Assembly (NCBI GenBank): GCA_965202915.1
Contig: OZ241847.1
Span: forward strand, 2,425,981 to 2,489,980
DNA: 64,000 nt
Source: G965202915 sp965202915
GTDB taxonomy: Bacteria; Pseudomonadota; Gammaproteobacteria; Eutrophobiales; Eutrophobiaceae
Reading direction: 5' to 3'
Shown here: positions 18,410 through 26,516 of the stretch, one piece after another
How positions within the stretch are numbered: the first letter of the stretch is position 1
How the letters are laid out: each line of letters begins with the position of its first letter
Program-made: the position numbers and the translations under genes
The notes under the pieces: generated by a model
What the model was told of the DNA's origin: nothing
What the model saw: the letters and a program-made list of their open reading frames with translations, nothing else
Databases searched by the model: none

Positions 18410-18873
18410 TGCCGAGATTTTTTTACGCGAGTCTATTAATGCTGCTGATGGTGGCGGCAAGAGCCGAGATCGTTGACTTCCCGTTCCAATCCGAAGAGCA
18501 GGAGCAAAGGTTCAGGCACCTGGCCGGGGAGTTGCGCTGTCTGGTCTGCCAGAATCAGTCGCTGGCGGATTCAAACGCGGAACTGGCACAGGATCTGCGC
18601 AATGAGCTGTATCAGCAGGTGCTCAATGATGATTCAAACGATCAGATCATCGACTTTATGACCAGGCGTTACGGCGAGTTTATTTTGTACCGTCCCAGAT
18701 TCAATGCGAGTACATTTTTCTTATGGTCGGTTCCGGTGCTGCTTGTTATCATCGGCTTGCTTGGATTATTTCACTTTGCCCGGGTCCATGCCCGGCCGCC
18801 GCCCCAGCAATCGGCCGATTCCGAATTGCAGGCAATACACAATTTGCTGGAACAGCGAAGCGGGAAAAAATGA
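18409..18873 (+). CDS. ccmH: Cytochrome c biogenesis thiol oxidoreductase CcmH
   Basis: 154 residues from a GTG start that overlaps the ccmG stop by one base. A signal peptide ends near ARAE; the redox motif LRCLVCQNQS (Cys44, Cys47) and a C-terminal membrane anchor (about 103-124) mark the short CcmH (CcmL-type) form, without the TPR domain found in E. coli CcmH. The TPR part is the separate next gene, ccmI. It handles reduction of apocytochrome CXXCH cysteines. It overlaps ccmI by 4 bp. Confidence 0.95.
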   Translation: MPRFFYASLLMLLMVAARAEIVDFPFQSEEQEQRFRHLAGELRCLVCQNQSLADSNAELAQDLRNELYQQVLNDDSNDQIIDFMTRRYGEFILYRPRFNASTFFLWSVPVLLVIIGLLGLFHFARVHARPPPQQSADSELQAIHNLLEQRSGKK

Positions 18874-20096
18874 CCTTCATGCTGTTGATCATCGCCGCCG
18901 CGGGGTTCACGGTGGTCATGCTGCTGTTGCCGATATTCTCCGGGAAACGGCGCAGTGACCGCACACAGCGGCACGACATCAATATTGCCGCGGCGGCGGC
19001 GCGCTTATCCGAGTTAAAGGAGGAACTGGAGGCCGGCCATATCGATCGAGACCAGTTTCAACGCTACCGGACTGAATTGGAAGCGATGACCCTGAATGAA
19101 TTGCAGGACCCGGCCACCGGCAAGCCGGAAGATAATCGCCTTGCCACCGAGTTACAACCAGGTCGGAGCGATACTATTCTGGCCGTTATTATCGCCTTGC
19201 TCATCCCGTTCTTTTCCCTGTTCACCTATAAACAACTTGGCAGTGAACAGGCGATCGCGGGTGCGCCCGCAACGCCGACCAATCGGGTTACACAGCGGGA
19301 GCAACTGGAAAATACCCTGGTCGAGATGGAGGCCAGGGTGCGCGCCGATCCGGACAACGTCGAAGGGCGCATCATTCTTGGCCAAATCTACGCCGAGCAG
19401 GGGCGCCATGGTGAAGCGGCGATCTTCTATAAAGAAGCGTATCAACTGCGCCCTTATGAACCCAACATTTTGGTGGGCTATGCCGATGCCCTGTCGCGTT
19501 CTCACGGGAATCGCTTGTTGGGTCGGCCGGCGGAGTTATTGGAGCGCGCCCTGGAGATCGCCCCGGAGCACAAACACGCCCTATGGCTGGCCGGATTTGC
19601 CGAGATGCAGGCAAACAACAAACAGCGGGCGCACGCATACTGGCGCCGCCTGCTTGCCGGACTGGAGACCGGTTCCGAGAGTTACCAGCAAATCGAGGCG
19701 ATGCTCGCTGAAGCAACCGACGTGCAACCCGCCGCCTCCGACAAGGGCAAACACGCGATCAAAGTGAACGTGGCACTTGCGCCGCAGTTTCAATCCAGGG
19801 TGGGGCCGAACACCACCCTGTTTGTTTTTGCCCGGGCGTCGGAGGGCCCGCCCATGCCATTGGCGGTATATCGCGGTCTGGCGAAAGAACTGCCCTTAAC
19901 CGTAACCCTGGATGAAAGCATGGCGATGATGCCACAGATGTCCCTGGCCAGTTTCCCTCAAGTGATCGTCGGGGCACGACTCTCCGGCGACGGTCTGCCC
20001 CAGGGTCAGCCTGGGGATATGGAGGGCTTCAGTGAGGTGATTGAAACCGCGACAACGTCAACCGTTGACGTGCTGATTGATGGCATCCGACCCTAG
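18870..20096 (+). CDS. ccmI: Cytochrome c biogenesis protein CcmI
   Basis: 408 residues when started at the ATG overlapping the ccmH stop (ATGA); an upstream GTG would lie deep inside ccmH and is rejected. Two membrane segments (about 1-22 and 101-120) flank a cytoplasmic loop with a heptad-like LSELKEELEAGHIDRDQF. The periplasmic part has TPR repeats (GRIILGQIYAEQGRHGEAAI, AYQLRPYEPNILVGYADAL) and the CcmI C-terminal domain. It binds apocytochromes c and presents them to the heme lyase. It is the last gene of the ccmEFGHI operon; the next gene is convergent, 78 bp away. Confidence 0.95.
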   Translation: MTFMLLIIAAAGFTVVMLLLPIFSGKRRSDRTQRHDINIAAAAARLSELKEELEAGHIDRDQFQRYRTELEAMTLNELQDPATGKPEDNRLATELQPGRSDTILAVIIALLIPFFSLFTYKQLGSEQAIAGAPATPTNRVTQREQLENTLVEMEARVRADPDNVEGRIILGQIYAEQGRHGEAAIFYKEAYQLRPYEPNILVGYADALSRSHGNRLLGRPAELLERALEIAPEHKHALWLAGFAEMQANNKQRAHAYWRRLLAGLETGSESYQQIEAMLAEATDVQPAASDKGKHAIKVNVALAPQFQSRVGPNTTLFVFARASEGPPMPLAVYRGLAKELPLTVTLDESMAMMPQMSLASFPQVIVGARLSGDGLPQGQPGDMEGFSEVIETATTSTVDVLIDGIRP

Positions 20097-20174
20097 TCCG
20101 CGCTCAGGCATTCACCCGTGATCGCGGCGTTAAAATCCGGTTATGGATGGACCGTGAGCCCGGTGGCACTGTGT

Positions 20175-21350
20175 CTAGGGTAATGGGGTGACGTCAAGAT
20201 AAATGTTGATTGCGGTGTAGTTATTGCGGCCACTGGACCAACCGAAACTGCCTTTGCCCGGGTAACAACGGAATTTGAAGCCACCGGAAGGTCCGACGCG
20301 GGCCAGGCCCACCCCCTGTTTTTGCTCGCCGTCGATGGCACTGAAGATCATATTGGTCAGTGCCGGTCGGGCAAGTACGTCGTCATACCTGGCCGGGCCT
20401 GCATACCACGGTTGGAAGTCGACGCCGCCGGGGTCGACGCTGAAGCCGTCCAGCTTGGAGGCATGCGGGGTGATCCGCAGGTTATCCAGATCAAATTTAT
20501 CACCATGCCCAAGATAATTGAGTTTGGCCCGCCGCAGGCTGAAGGCGTCATGCTCTCCGCCAATTTCGGCCTGCGATAAATCGACTATCATGGCCCCGCC
20601 GTCGCCGATCACTTCGGCGCGTCCGCCGCCGGTAATGACGATTGCAGTATTGACGCCGACGCCCAGCCCGCGCCTTAGCGACAGCTTTGTCATCGCGACC
20701 AGACTTACCGCAAACCGTCCATGGCTGAAATAATGCTGATCGATGAACCAACCGTCGGGGAACAGACCAAGACCCTGCCGGATGGCCTGCGTTGGCAATT
20801 TCCCTTGCAGTGCCGCGGCGGCACTGATGCCGGTGCTGACGACCGCGCGGGCGGCATTGGCACCGGCGATAACACCGCCGGCGGCATAATTTTTCCGTAT
20901 CGAGGTTAACATTGGGGTCGCCCGGCCATCGGGCTGGTAAAGGGCCCGGGCGATATGTTGCGGGGCGCCGCCGGTAAAGAAAATGCCGTCGGCGTCCCTG
21001 ATTTTGGCTAATAGTGCCGGGTCCTGCACGACTTGCCGGTGGTCGGTGTCGATCTCACCGGCCCTGGGCGAGAGCAAGATCAATTCCGCTGAGGCGCGAT
21101 GGTGACGCAACGCCCTCACCGCGAAACCGCCGTAGGTGCGCGGGCGGCCGCTGGCGGTTGGAAGTACGATAATTTTCGATCCCGGGCCACCGGCGAGTTC
21201 GACGATGCGTTGCCAGACGGCCTGGTTGTCATAGCGCAGTACGCCGCCGACAAGCACTATCGTGCCCGCCTCAGCGGCCGTGGCGACATAGGGTGCGGCG
21301 GCAAGTACGGCGACCAACAATGGGAGCGCGGCGACCTTGGGAAGGGGCAT
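20175..21350 (-). CDS. Cyanophycinase-like (peptidase S51 family) exported protein
   Basis: 391 residues with a signal peptide (cleavage near ATAAEA). The fold follows cyanophycinase/peptidase S51: GTIVLVGGVLR, KIIVLPTASG, DGIFFTGGAPQHIARAL, GVIAGANAARAVVSTG, VGVNTAIVI. Where active family members have the nucleophilic serine in a G-T/G-S-A-G-A motif, this protein has Asn (AGANAA), so peptidase activity is doubtful. Classical members hydrolyse beta-aspartyl-arginine in cyanophycin; no cyanophycin synthetase gene is in the window. It sits 31 bp after the copper ATPase and may be the last gene of the cbb3 cluster. Function is open. Confidence 0.75.
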   Translation of the reverse strand: MPLPKVAALPLLVAVLAAAPYVATAAEAGTIVLVGGVLRYDNQAVWQRIVELAGGPGSKIIVLPTASGRPRTYGGFAVRALRHHRASAELILLSPRAGEIDTDHRQVVQDPALLAKIRDADGIFFTGGAPQHIARALYQPDGRATPMLTSIRKNYAAGGVIAGANAARAVVSTGISAAAALQGKLPTQAIRQGLGLFPDGWFIDQHYFSHGRFAVSLVAMTKLSLRRGLGVGVNTAIVITGGGRAEVIGDGGAMIVDLSQAEIGGEHDAFSLRRAKLNYLGHGDKFDLDNLRITPHASKLDGFSVDPGGVDFQPWYAGPARYDDVLARPALTNMIFSAIDGEQKQGVGLARVGPSGGFKFRCYPGKGSFGWSSGRNNYTAINIYLDVTPLP

Positions 21351-21381
21351 GATTAACGGACCTGCTCGCCGGACCTGCGGC

Positions 21382-23454
21382 CTAGGTGGCGGTGGATGGT
21401 GATTCGCTGATCCGACTCAGGCGCAGAGAGTTCACTACCACCAAAAAACTTGAGCCGGCCATCAGCGCCGCGGCGATGATCGGCAGCAGCAGTCCGCTCG
21501 CCGCCAGGGATAACGCGACCAGGTTGTAGCCCAGCGCCCAGGCGATATTGAGATAAATCATTCTACGGACCTGGCGGGCAAATTGAAATATCCAGGGCAG
21601 GAGCTCCAGGGCATGATCCGGCAAGACCACGTCCGCGGTTTCACGGGTCAGGTCGGCGGCGCCGCCGACTGCGATGCCAACGCTTGCCGCCGCCAGAACC
21701 GGGCCGTCGTTCATCTCATCGCCGATCATTGCGACCGCACCTTGTTGCCGCATCCAATCCCGCAATGCCGCCACTTTGCCCTCAGGCGTGAGCCCGGCCT
21801 GCCAGGTTTTAACGTTCGCCGCCCGCGCCACTCTCTGGGTGGCGGCACCGGTGTCGCCGCTTAGCAGGCTGGTGGCAAATCCGGTATCTTCCAGTGCCGT
21901 TACCGCGGTGCGGGCGCCGCTTAGGAAAACGTCCTCCAGTCCCAGCAGGCCTCGTACCCGCCCGTCCCAACCGACGTACACCAGGGTATTAGCGGCCATG
22001 GTTTTCGCCCGTGCTGTTAACTGCGTCGGTACGGACCAATCAAGCTCGGTCATCAATGCAATGGAACCGGTGGCGGTGATCTGATCGCGGTGGCCGCCAA
22101 CAAGTCCTTGACCGGGGCGAATCTCAATATCGTGATGCGGTAACGGCCTGATTTGCCTGAGCCTGGCCGCGTCGGCGATGCCACGGGAAAGCGGATGGGC
22201 CGAGCCCTGAGCCAGGCCGGCGGCCCGTTGCAACAAGACCTGCTCGGAGGTGGCGACGGTAAAAATTTGCCGCAACTGCATCCGACCATCGGTGAGGGTG
22301 CCGGTTTTGTCAAATGCAACCGCGTTGACGCCGGCGAGACGTTCCAATATGCCACCGCCGCGGATCAGCACGCCTCGTTGCGCCGCCTGTCCCAGGCCAA
22401 TCGCGGTTGCCAGCGGCGCCGCCAGTCCCAGCGCACAGGGACAAGCCACCACCAACACCGCCAGAGCCGCCGGCAGGCCCTGCTCGATATCACCACGATG
22501 CAGGTAAAACAGGGTGATCAGGGCCAATATGATCACCATCGGCATGAACACTGCCGCCGCCCGGTCGATGATTTCGGCCGCGACGCTTCTGCGCTCCAGG
22601 GCCGCGCTGACGAAACGACCGATCTGACCCCAGCGAGTCTGGTCGCCGGCGCCGGTAGTGCTTACCAGGAGCTGGCCGGTGCCATTAATGCTGCCGGCGT
22701 ACACCCGGCTGTCGGGGTGTTTTATTTGCGGTTCGTGCTGGCCGCTGAGCATGGCTTCATCACACTGTGAGCGCCCTTCCAGTACGATGCCATCAACCGG
22801 CACTCGTTCGCCGGGATAGACCCGCACCACGGTTTGAGGCCGGATCGTTTGCACCGCTTGTTCTCGGTCTTCGCCTTCAATAACCACGGTCGCTTTGGCT
22901 CGGCGGGCGGCCAACATCGGCGCCAGACTGCGCGCGGTTTGCGCGCGTCCGGCCGCTTCCAGATAACGCCCGACGGTAAATAGCACCAGGACCATGGTGG
23001 CGGTGTCGAAATATACTTCGGTACCGTAGGTGACGGTTTGCCAGGCGGAATATGCGTAGGCCGACAGGGTGCCGACGCTGACCAGGGTGTCGGCATTTAT
23101 TTGCCGTCGCCACGCGGCCCTCCAGGCTCCTCTGATAAACGGTTCGCCGAGGATGATCAATACCGGCGTCGCCAGCACCCAGAGCAGGACGTGGACAGTC
23201 TGTACCAGTTGCTCGTCGCCGGGGCGGAACGTGCCTGAGTATAAGAGCAGGCTGAACAGCATGATGAACATCGCCAGGAATACCCCGGTTCCGATCCTTA
23301 CCAGTAACCAGGCGGCTTCGGACTCCTCGCCCCGCCCACGGCTCACTTGAAACGCCAGACAGCAGCCGTAACAACAGAATTGATACGTCTCGCCATGGAG
23401 CTCGCGTTGCTGAATATCGCTACGGACCGGCAGGTGGCAGTGAGTGCAATTCAT
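21382..23454 (-). CDS. ccoI: Copper-translocating P-type ATPase, CcoI/FixI-like
   Basis: 690 residues. The N-terminus has cysteine clusters MNCTHCHLPV and FCCYGCCLAF like those of CcoI/CopA2 ATPases in cbb3 loci. Core motifs: the ion site VVACPCALGLAAPLATA, phosphorylation loop AFDKTGTLTDG, GDEMNDGPVLAAA hinge. About eight membrane segments. In cbb3 systems this P1B-type pump sends copper to the periplasm for the CuB site of CcoN. Its start overlaps the end of the TauE/SafE-like gene by 35 bp, the same pairing seen in many cbb3 assembly clusters. The symbol is inferred from context; a general copper exporter cannot be excluded. Confidence 0.88.
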   Translation of the reverse strand: MNCTHCHLPVRSDIQQRELHGETYQFCCYGCCLAFQVSRGRGEESEAAWLLVRIGTGVFLAMFIMLFSLLLYSGTFRPGDEQLVQTVHVLLWVLATPVLIILGEPFIRGAWRAAWRRQINADTLVSVGTLSAYAYSAWQTVTYGTEVYFDTATMVLVLFTVGRYLEAAGRAQTARSLAPMLAARRAKATVVIEGEDREQAVQTIRPQTVVRVYPGERVPVDGIVLEGRSQCDEAMLSGQHEPQIKHPDSRVYAGSINGTGQLLVSTTGAGDQTRWGQIGRFVSAALERRSVAAEIIDRAAAVFMPMVIILALITLFYLHRGDIEQGLPAALAVLVVACPCALGLAAPLATAIGLGQAAQRGVLIRGGGILERLAGVNAVAFDKTGTLTDGRMQLRQIFTVATSEQVLLQRAAGLAQGSAHPLSRGIADAARLRQIRPLPHHDIEIRPGQGLVGGHRDQITATGSIALMTELDWSVPTQLTARAKTMAANTLVYVGWDGRVRGLLGLEDVFLSGARTAVTALEDTGFATSLLSGDTGAATQRVARAANVKTWQAGLTPEGKVAALRDWMRQQGAVAMIGDEMNDGPVLAAASVGIAVGGAADLTRETADVVLPDHALELLPWIFQFARQVRRMIYLNIAWALGYNLVALSLAASGLLLPIIAAALMAGSSFLVVVNSLRLSRISESPSTAT

Positions 23455-24175
23455 AGGGGATCAGGTTGGAACACCAGGACAAGGCCTTGAGTAGTGAGGA
23501 TGAGCCATGGTCGCCCAGTGGCACAACGCCCCGCACCAGTGTCATCAACCCGACAATAACGATGCACAGACCGGCGATGCGTACACCCCGAAATCGCCAG
23601 TCGAGACTCAGCCGGGTACCTATCTTGCCGGCCAGTAACATGGCCGGGAACGTGCCAAAGCCAAAGGCCGCCATGATCAGCAGACCGCTTAGGGTGCCGC
23701 CACTGGCCGCGGCCTGGGCGACAAAGGCATAAACGAGTGGACAGGGCAAAAAGCCGTTAAATACTCCAAATGCCAGCGGCATTACCGGACTGGGGATTTT
23801 CAACAGATCACGCATGGCCTGCACCAGCAGGTGACTGCCGGAACCCAGTGCGCCGTAGCGGCGTTTGAAATAGCCCGCAATTTGCAGGCCGATCATGATC
23901 ATCAGTGCACCGGATGCGAATGCCAATAGACGCTGCGCCGATAGCACCATATTATCGGATGCATGCAAGATAAGAGTGGCGCCCAGGGATCCGGCTACGG
24001 CGCCCAGGAAACAATAGACGCTTACTCGTCCGGTATTATAGATGATATGCCGTCTGACGGTGGCAAACCGGCCACGCGGATCGGTACCCATGGCACAGGC
24101 AAAACCACTGCACATCCCCAGACAATGAAAACTACCCGCAAAGCCGGTCAGGGAGATCAGCAGATAAGGAAGCAT
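23420..24175 (-). CDS. TauE/SafE (DsbD-like) family membrane protein of the cbb3 cluster
   Basis: 251 residues, about six membrane segments. The N-terminus GFAGSFHCLGMCSGFACAMG carries the His-Cys-x-Gly-Met-Cys motif of the UreH/DsbD-like transmembrane family often found in cbb3 assembly loci. The middle has GVFNGFLPCPLVYAFVAQAA, a second Pro-Cys motif. Proteins of this type are proposed to help metal delivery or thiol chemistry for cbb3 oxidase. Its start codon follows directly on the stop of the 29-residue ORF upstream, and its end overlaps the copper ATPase start by 35 bp, so it belongs to this transcript. Confidence 0.85.
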   Translation of the reverse strand: MLPYLLISLTGFAGSFHCLGMCSGFACAMGTDPRGRFATVRRHIIYNTGRVSVYCFLGAVAGSLGATLILHASDNMVLSAQRLLAFASGALMIMIGLQIAGYFKRRYGALGSGSHLLVQAMRDLLKIPSPVMPLAFGVFNGFLPCPLVYAFVAQAAASGGTLSGLLIMAAFGFGTFPAMLLAGKIGTRLSLDWRFRGVRIAGLCIVIVGLMTLVRGVVPLGDHGSSSLLKALSWCSNLIPYELHSLPPAGP

Positions 24176-24265
24176 TTATTGGAAATGCAACCAGACCATC
24201 CACAAACCAAAACCGACGATCATTATGATCGCAAAAATAAGGCAGATAAGTGCAATATTGGACAT
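24176..24265 (-). CDS. 29-residue single-pass membrane microprotein
   Basis: ATG at 24263-24265 gives MSNIALICLIFAIIMIVG, then FGLWMVWLHFQ and TAA at 24176-24178. Nearly the whole chain is one membrane helix. The stop codon abuts the ATG of the TauE/SafE-like gene, and the start lies 6 bp after the stop of the 34-residue ORF, a spacing typical of real operon genes. The ribosome-binding site is weak (GGGT about nine bases before the start). I do not recognise it. It could be a small subunit or assembly factor of the oxidase, comparable in size to CcoQ or CcoM, but the sequence does not prove this. Confidence 0.55.
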   Translation of the reverse strand: MSNIALICLIFAIIMIVGFGLWMVWLHFQ

Positions 24266-24271
24266 GATTTT

Positions 24272-24376
24272 TTACCCGAACCCCAGCATCACGCCAAAGA
24301 CGTTGAAAATGATCTCGGAAAACAAAAAAATGAGGTTCAGTATCGCCAACCCCATGACCAGCTTAATGTTCCACAT
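24272..24376 (-). CDS. 34-residue single-pass membrane microprotein
   Basis: ATG at 24374-24376, with GGAG ten bases upstream, gives MWNIKLVMGLAILNLIFLF followed by a second hydrophobic half ending VMLGFG, stop TAA at 24272-24274. One long hydrophobic segment with a single acidic residue (SEII). It lies between the CcoP-like anchor gene (25 bp upstream) and the 29-residue microprotein (6 bp downstream). The good ribosome-binding site and tight packing support translation. It is unrecognised and may be an extra oxidase subunit such as CcoQ or CcoM in other bacteria. Confidence 0.6.
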   Translation of the reverse strand: MWNIKLVMGLAILNLIFLFSEIIFNVFGVMLGFG

Positions 24377-24400
24377 GAATGACGTTCTCCATAATACTCA

Positions 24401-24640
24401 TCAATAATCACCCAGCCCCGGGCCAAGTTCGTTATAGCCGGGCAACGCCCAGTATTCAACGGCATAATATACGGCCCAAACCAACATGATGATATAGACG
24501 GCCCACAGCCACCAATTGATCCGGCCATGGCGGGCGGACACGGTGCCACACTCTTCCAACGCGTCTTCGTGGGCATTGCCGGACAGATTGCCGGGTGCAG
24601 TCCCGCCGGTTTCAGCTTGATTGTCAATTTTGTCGTTCAT
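24401..24640 (-). CDS. CcoP/FixP N-terminal-domain-like small membrane protein
   Basis: ATG at 24638-24640 has GGAGG nine bases upstream and gives 79 residues; a longer frame start at 24730 lies inside ccoS and is rejected. A soluble N-terminal stretch (MNDKIDNQAETGGTAPGN, HEDALEECGTVSARHGR) precedes one membrane helix INWWLWAVYIIMLVWAVYYA and a short tail EYWALPGYNELGPGLGDY. This resembles the N-terminal anchor of CcoP (a W-W-L-W helix followed by a PG turn) but no CXXCH follows. I infer it anchors or stabilises the oxidase while the hemes sit on the CcoO fusion. It overlaps ccoS by 17 bp. Confidence 0.7.
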   Translation of the reverse strand: MNDKIDNQAETGGTAPGNLSGNAHEDALEECGTVSARHGRINWWLWAVYIIMLVWAVYYAVEYWALPGYNELGPGLGDY

Positions 24641-24782
24641 CTTTTTCCGCCTCCAAAACCTGATGTTTGATATCTTCAATATCGTTGAACAACCCTGACA
24701 TGACCGCCCAGATAAAGATAAATACCGCACCCAGACTCATAAAAAAAGCCACCAGAAATTGCCATGCCGTCAATTCCAGCAT
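24624..24782 (-). CDS. ccoS: CcoS-like cbb3 oxidase maturation small protein
   Basis: 52 residues: MLELTAWQFLVAFFMSLG, then AVFIFIWAVMSGLFNDIEDI and a charged tail KHQVLEAEKDERQN. CcoS proteins of 45-60 residues have one helix followed by a W-A-x-x-S-G-x-F-x-D-x-E-type motif, which is matched here by WAVMSGLFNDIED. CcoS is needed for cofactor insertion in cbb3 oxidases. A CcoQ-like role is the alternative. It starts 8 bp after the ccoO stop and overlaps the next gene by 17 bp. Confidence 0.7.
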   Translation of the reverse strand: MLELTAWQFLVAFFMSLGAVFIFIWAVMSGLFNDIEDIKHQVLEAEKDERQN

Positions 24783-24789
24783 TGTGCCG

Positions 24790-26514
24790 TTACCTTACAA
24801 CACCGGGCTCGGGTTGAATAAATTCAAAGCCTTTTTTGCTGGCCCAGGCCTCACCGGCGTAACGGGTTTGTTCGGTTTCGGTATCCACCACCGCTTCCCC
24901 ACCGTGTTTGAATCGCACCCTGGTCTGGTAGGCCAGGCTCGATTCCGGGGCGATCAATGTGGGGTCGTTAAGTGCCCGACGGTCGGTTCCGGCAATCTGC
25001 AAGGCTTCACCGGTTAAAGGGTCCTTAAAGGCGGATAGCGATAATACGTAATAGGCCAAGGCCCAGCGCTCGTCATCCGGCAGGGAATCGGCGTATGACG
25101 GCATCGGCGTGCCATTGACGCCGGTGGTAATGGTGCGGTAGATGTCTCTCACGCCGGCACCGGATTTGAACAGTCCTCTGGTTAAATTTGCCGGCGGAAT
25201 CGGATAACCAAAATCATCTTCCAATTCATCGGCCTTATCGCCGTCGCCCTGGCCTGTATCGCCGTGGCATTCCCAGCATTTGGCACTCTGCCAAACTTCA
25301 TTACCCTGCGCCACAAGCGCTGAGTCCGGCTCCGGCGGATAACCCAGATACAGCGGCCGCTCCGGTTGTTCTTCCAGGAAATAGGCATAGGGTTCATCCG
25401 GGTCACTGCGGTCCACCGCCAGTTCGTATTTGAGGTATTGAATCACCGCCAGGCGGTCCTTGTTCGGCAACATGTGAAATGAGGGCATCGCCGTACCGCG
25501 CACACCGCGGTTCAGGGTGCGCATCAAGTCGCCATCGGTGGGCAGGGAACCGGTGGGGGTGACACGGAATTTGAACAGCGCATATTGAAAATTGCGCGGA
25601 CGCACCTCCAGAAAGGTTGCGGCCGGGCCATTGCCGTCGCCGTTGACGCCGTGACAGCCTATGCAGCGGCGCTGATATACGTTTTCGCCATAACTGAGCA
25701 ATTCCTCCGCACGGGGTATGGTCATTTCGTTGATTTCAAGCCGGTGCGGGAAAAACAGATCGCGCCATTTGCCACGATTGGTGCCAAGTTTCTGCAGATA
25801 AGCAATCAAATTATCCAATCTCTCGCTGCCGGCAACCAGGGTAACCACATTGCCGGTATATTCCTCGTTAGGGGTATGGATGATCGGGTATTTGCCGGTT
25901 TCCCTGATAAAAGTAAGCCCGTCGCGATTGGGCGTCAGTAGAATTGTCTGCGATGAAGAGAAGTCGAATAGTTTCTCGGTTTGCGGAGTCTGCTCCAGGG
26001 TTCTATTACCGTCGGCGTCTTCAATGATATTGATCTGATTATAGGGTCCGTCAAAAAACTGGGTGAAGCGCGGCATGATGGAATCCGTCACCACCATGCG
26101 CGGGTTCCAGAAGTGTGCCAAATGCCAATCATCGCCATACTTCAAACCGACGCGCGACAGGTCCGGGCCTATGCGCCGGGTGGAAAACATATGCGGCAGG
26201 TCGAACGCGTATTCACCGGCCTGGGCGACCGGGCCCCAGCGCCTGCTCTCTCCGGCAATCGGTCTCACGAATTGGGAATGGCAATACCAACAGCCTTCGG
26301 CAATATAGGTTTCACGACCGGCCGCTTGCGCAGGGGTGTAGTCGGTGGCGTCACTTACCATCCATTTGAGTTCGCCAACGTCGGTGCGCACCACCCGGGT
26401 TACTTTAGTATCCCAGGATTGCGGCACCACCGCCGGTAGAATGCCCTGCACCAGAGTGGCCGCCGATATGCATGCCACACCGGCACCTAATGCGATAATG
26501 CGGGTGTTACTCAT
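24790..26514 (-). CDS. ccoO: cbb3-type oxidase CcoO fused to a diheme cytochrome c region
   Basis: 574 residues. One N-terminal membrane anchor (about 8-30) is followed by a CcoO-like domain with CWYCHSQFVRP (heme at 75-79) and GPDLSRVGLKYGDDWHLAHF. Two further class I cytochrome c domains follow, with CIGCH (284-288; later GTAMPSF) and CWECH (413-417; later GTPMPSY). Canonical CcoO is about 200 residues with one heme; the two extra hemes match the number in CcoP, whose anchor appears as a separate small protein downstream. The protein should carry electrons from soluble cytochromes to CcoN. It starts 2 bp after ccoN. Confidence 0.9.
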   Translation of the reverse strand: MSNTRIIALGAGVACISAATLVQGILPAVVPQSWDTKVTRVVRTDVGELKWMVSDATDYTPAQAAGRETYIAEGCWYCHSQFVRPIAGESRRWGPVAQAGEYAFDLPHMFSTRRIGPDLSRVGLKYGDDWHLAHFWNPRMVVTDSIMPRFTQFFDGPYNQINIIEDADGNRTLEQTPQTEKLFDFSSSQTILLTPNRDGLTFIRETGKYPIIHTPNEEYTGNVVTLVAGSERLDNLIAYLQKLGTNRGKWRDLFFPHRLEINEMTIPRAEELLSYGENVYQRRCIGCHGVNGDGNGPAATFLEVRPRNFQYALFKFRVTPTGSLPTDGDLMRTLNRGVRGTAMPSFHMLPNKDRLAVIQYLKYELAVDRSDPDEPYAYFLEEQPERPLYLGYPPEPDSALVAQGNEVWQSAKCWECHGDTGQGDGDKADELEDDFGYPIPPANLTRGLFKSGAGVRDIYRTITTGVNGTPMPSYADSLPDDERWALAYYVLSLSAFKDPLTGEALQIAGTDRRALNDPTLIAPESSLAYQTRVRFKHGGEAVVDTETEQTRYAGEAWASKKGFEFIQPEPGVVR

Positions 26515-26516
26515 CG

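Noticed and set aside
18723..18869. Longer ccmI starting at a GTG inside ccmH
   Set aside because: Would overlap ccmH by 150 bp; the ATG at 18870 overlaps the ccmH stop by 4 bp and gives the normal signal-anchor N-terminus.
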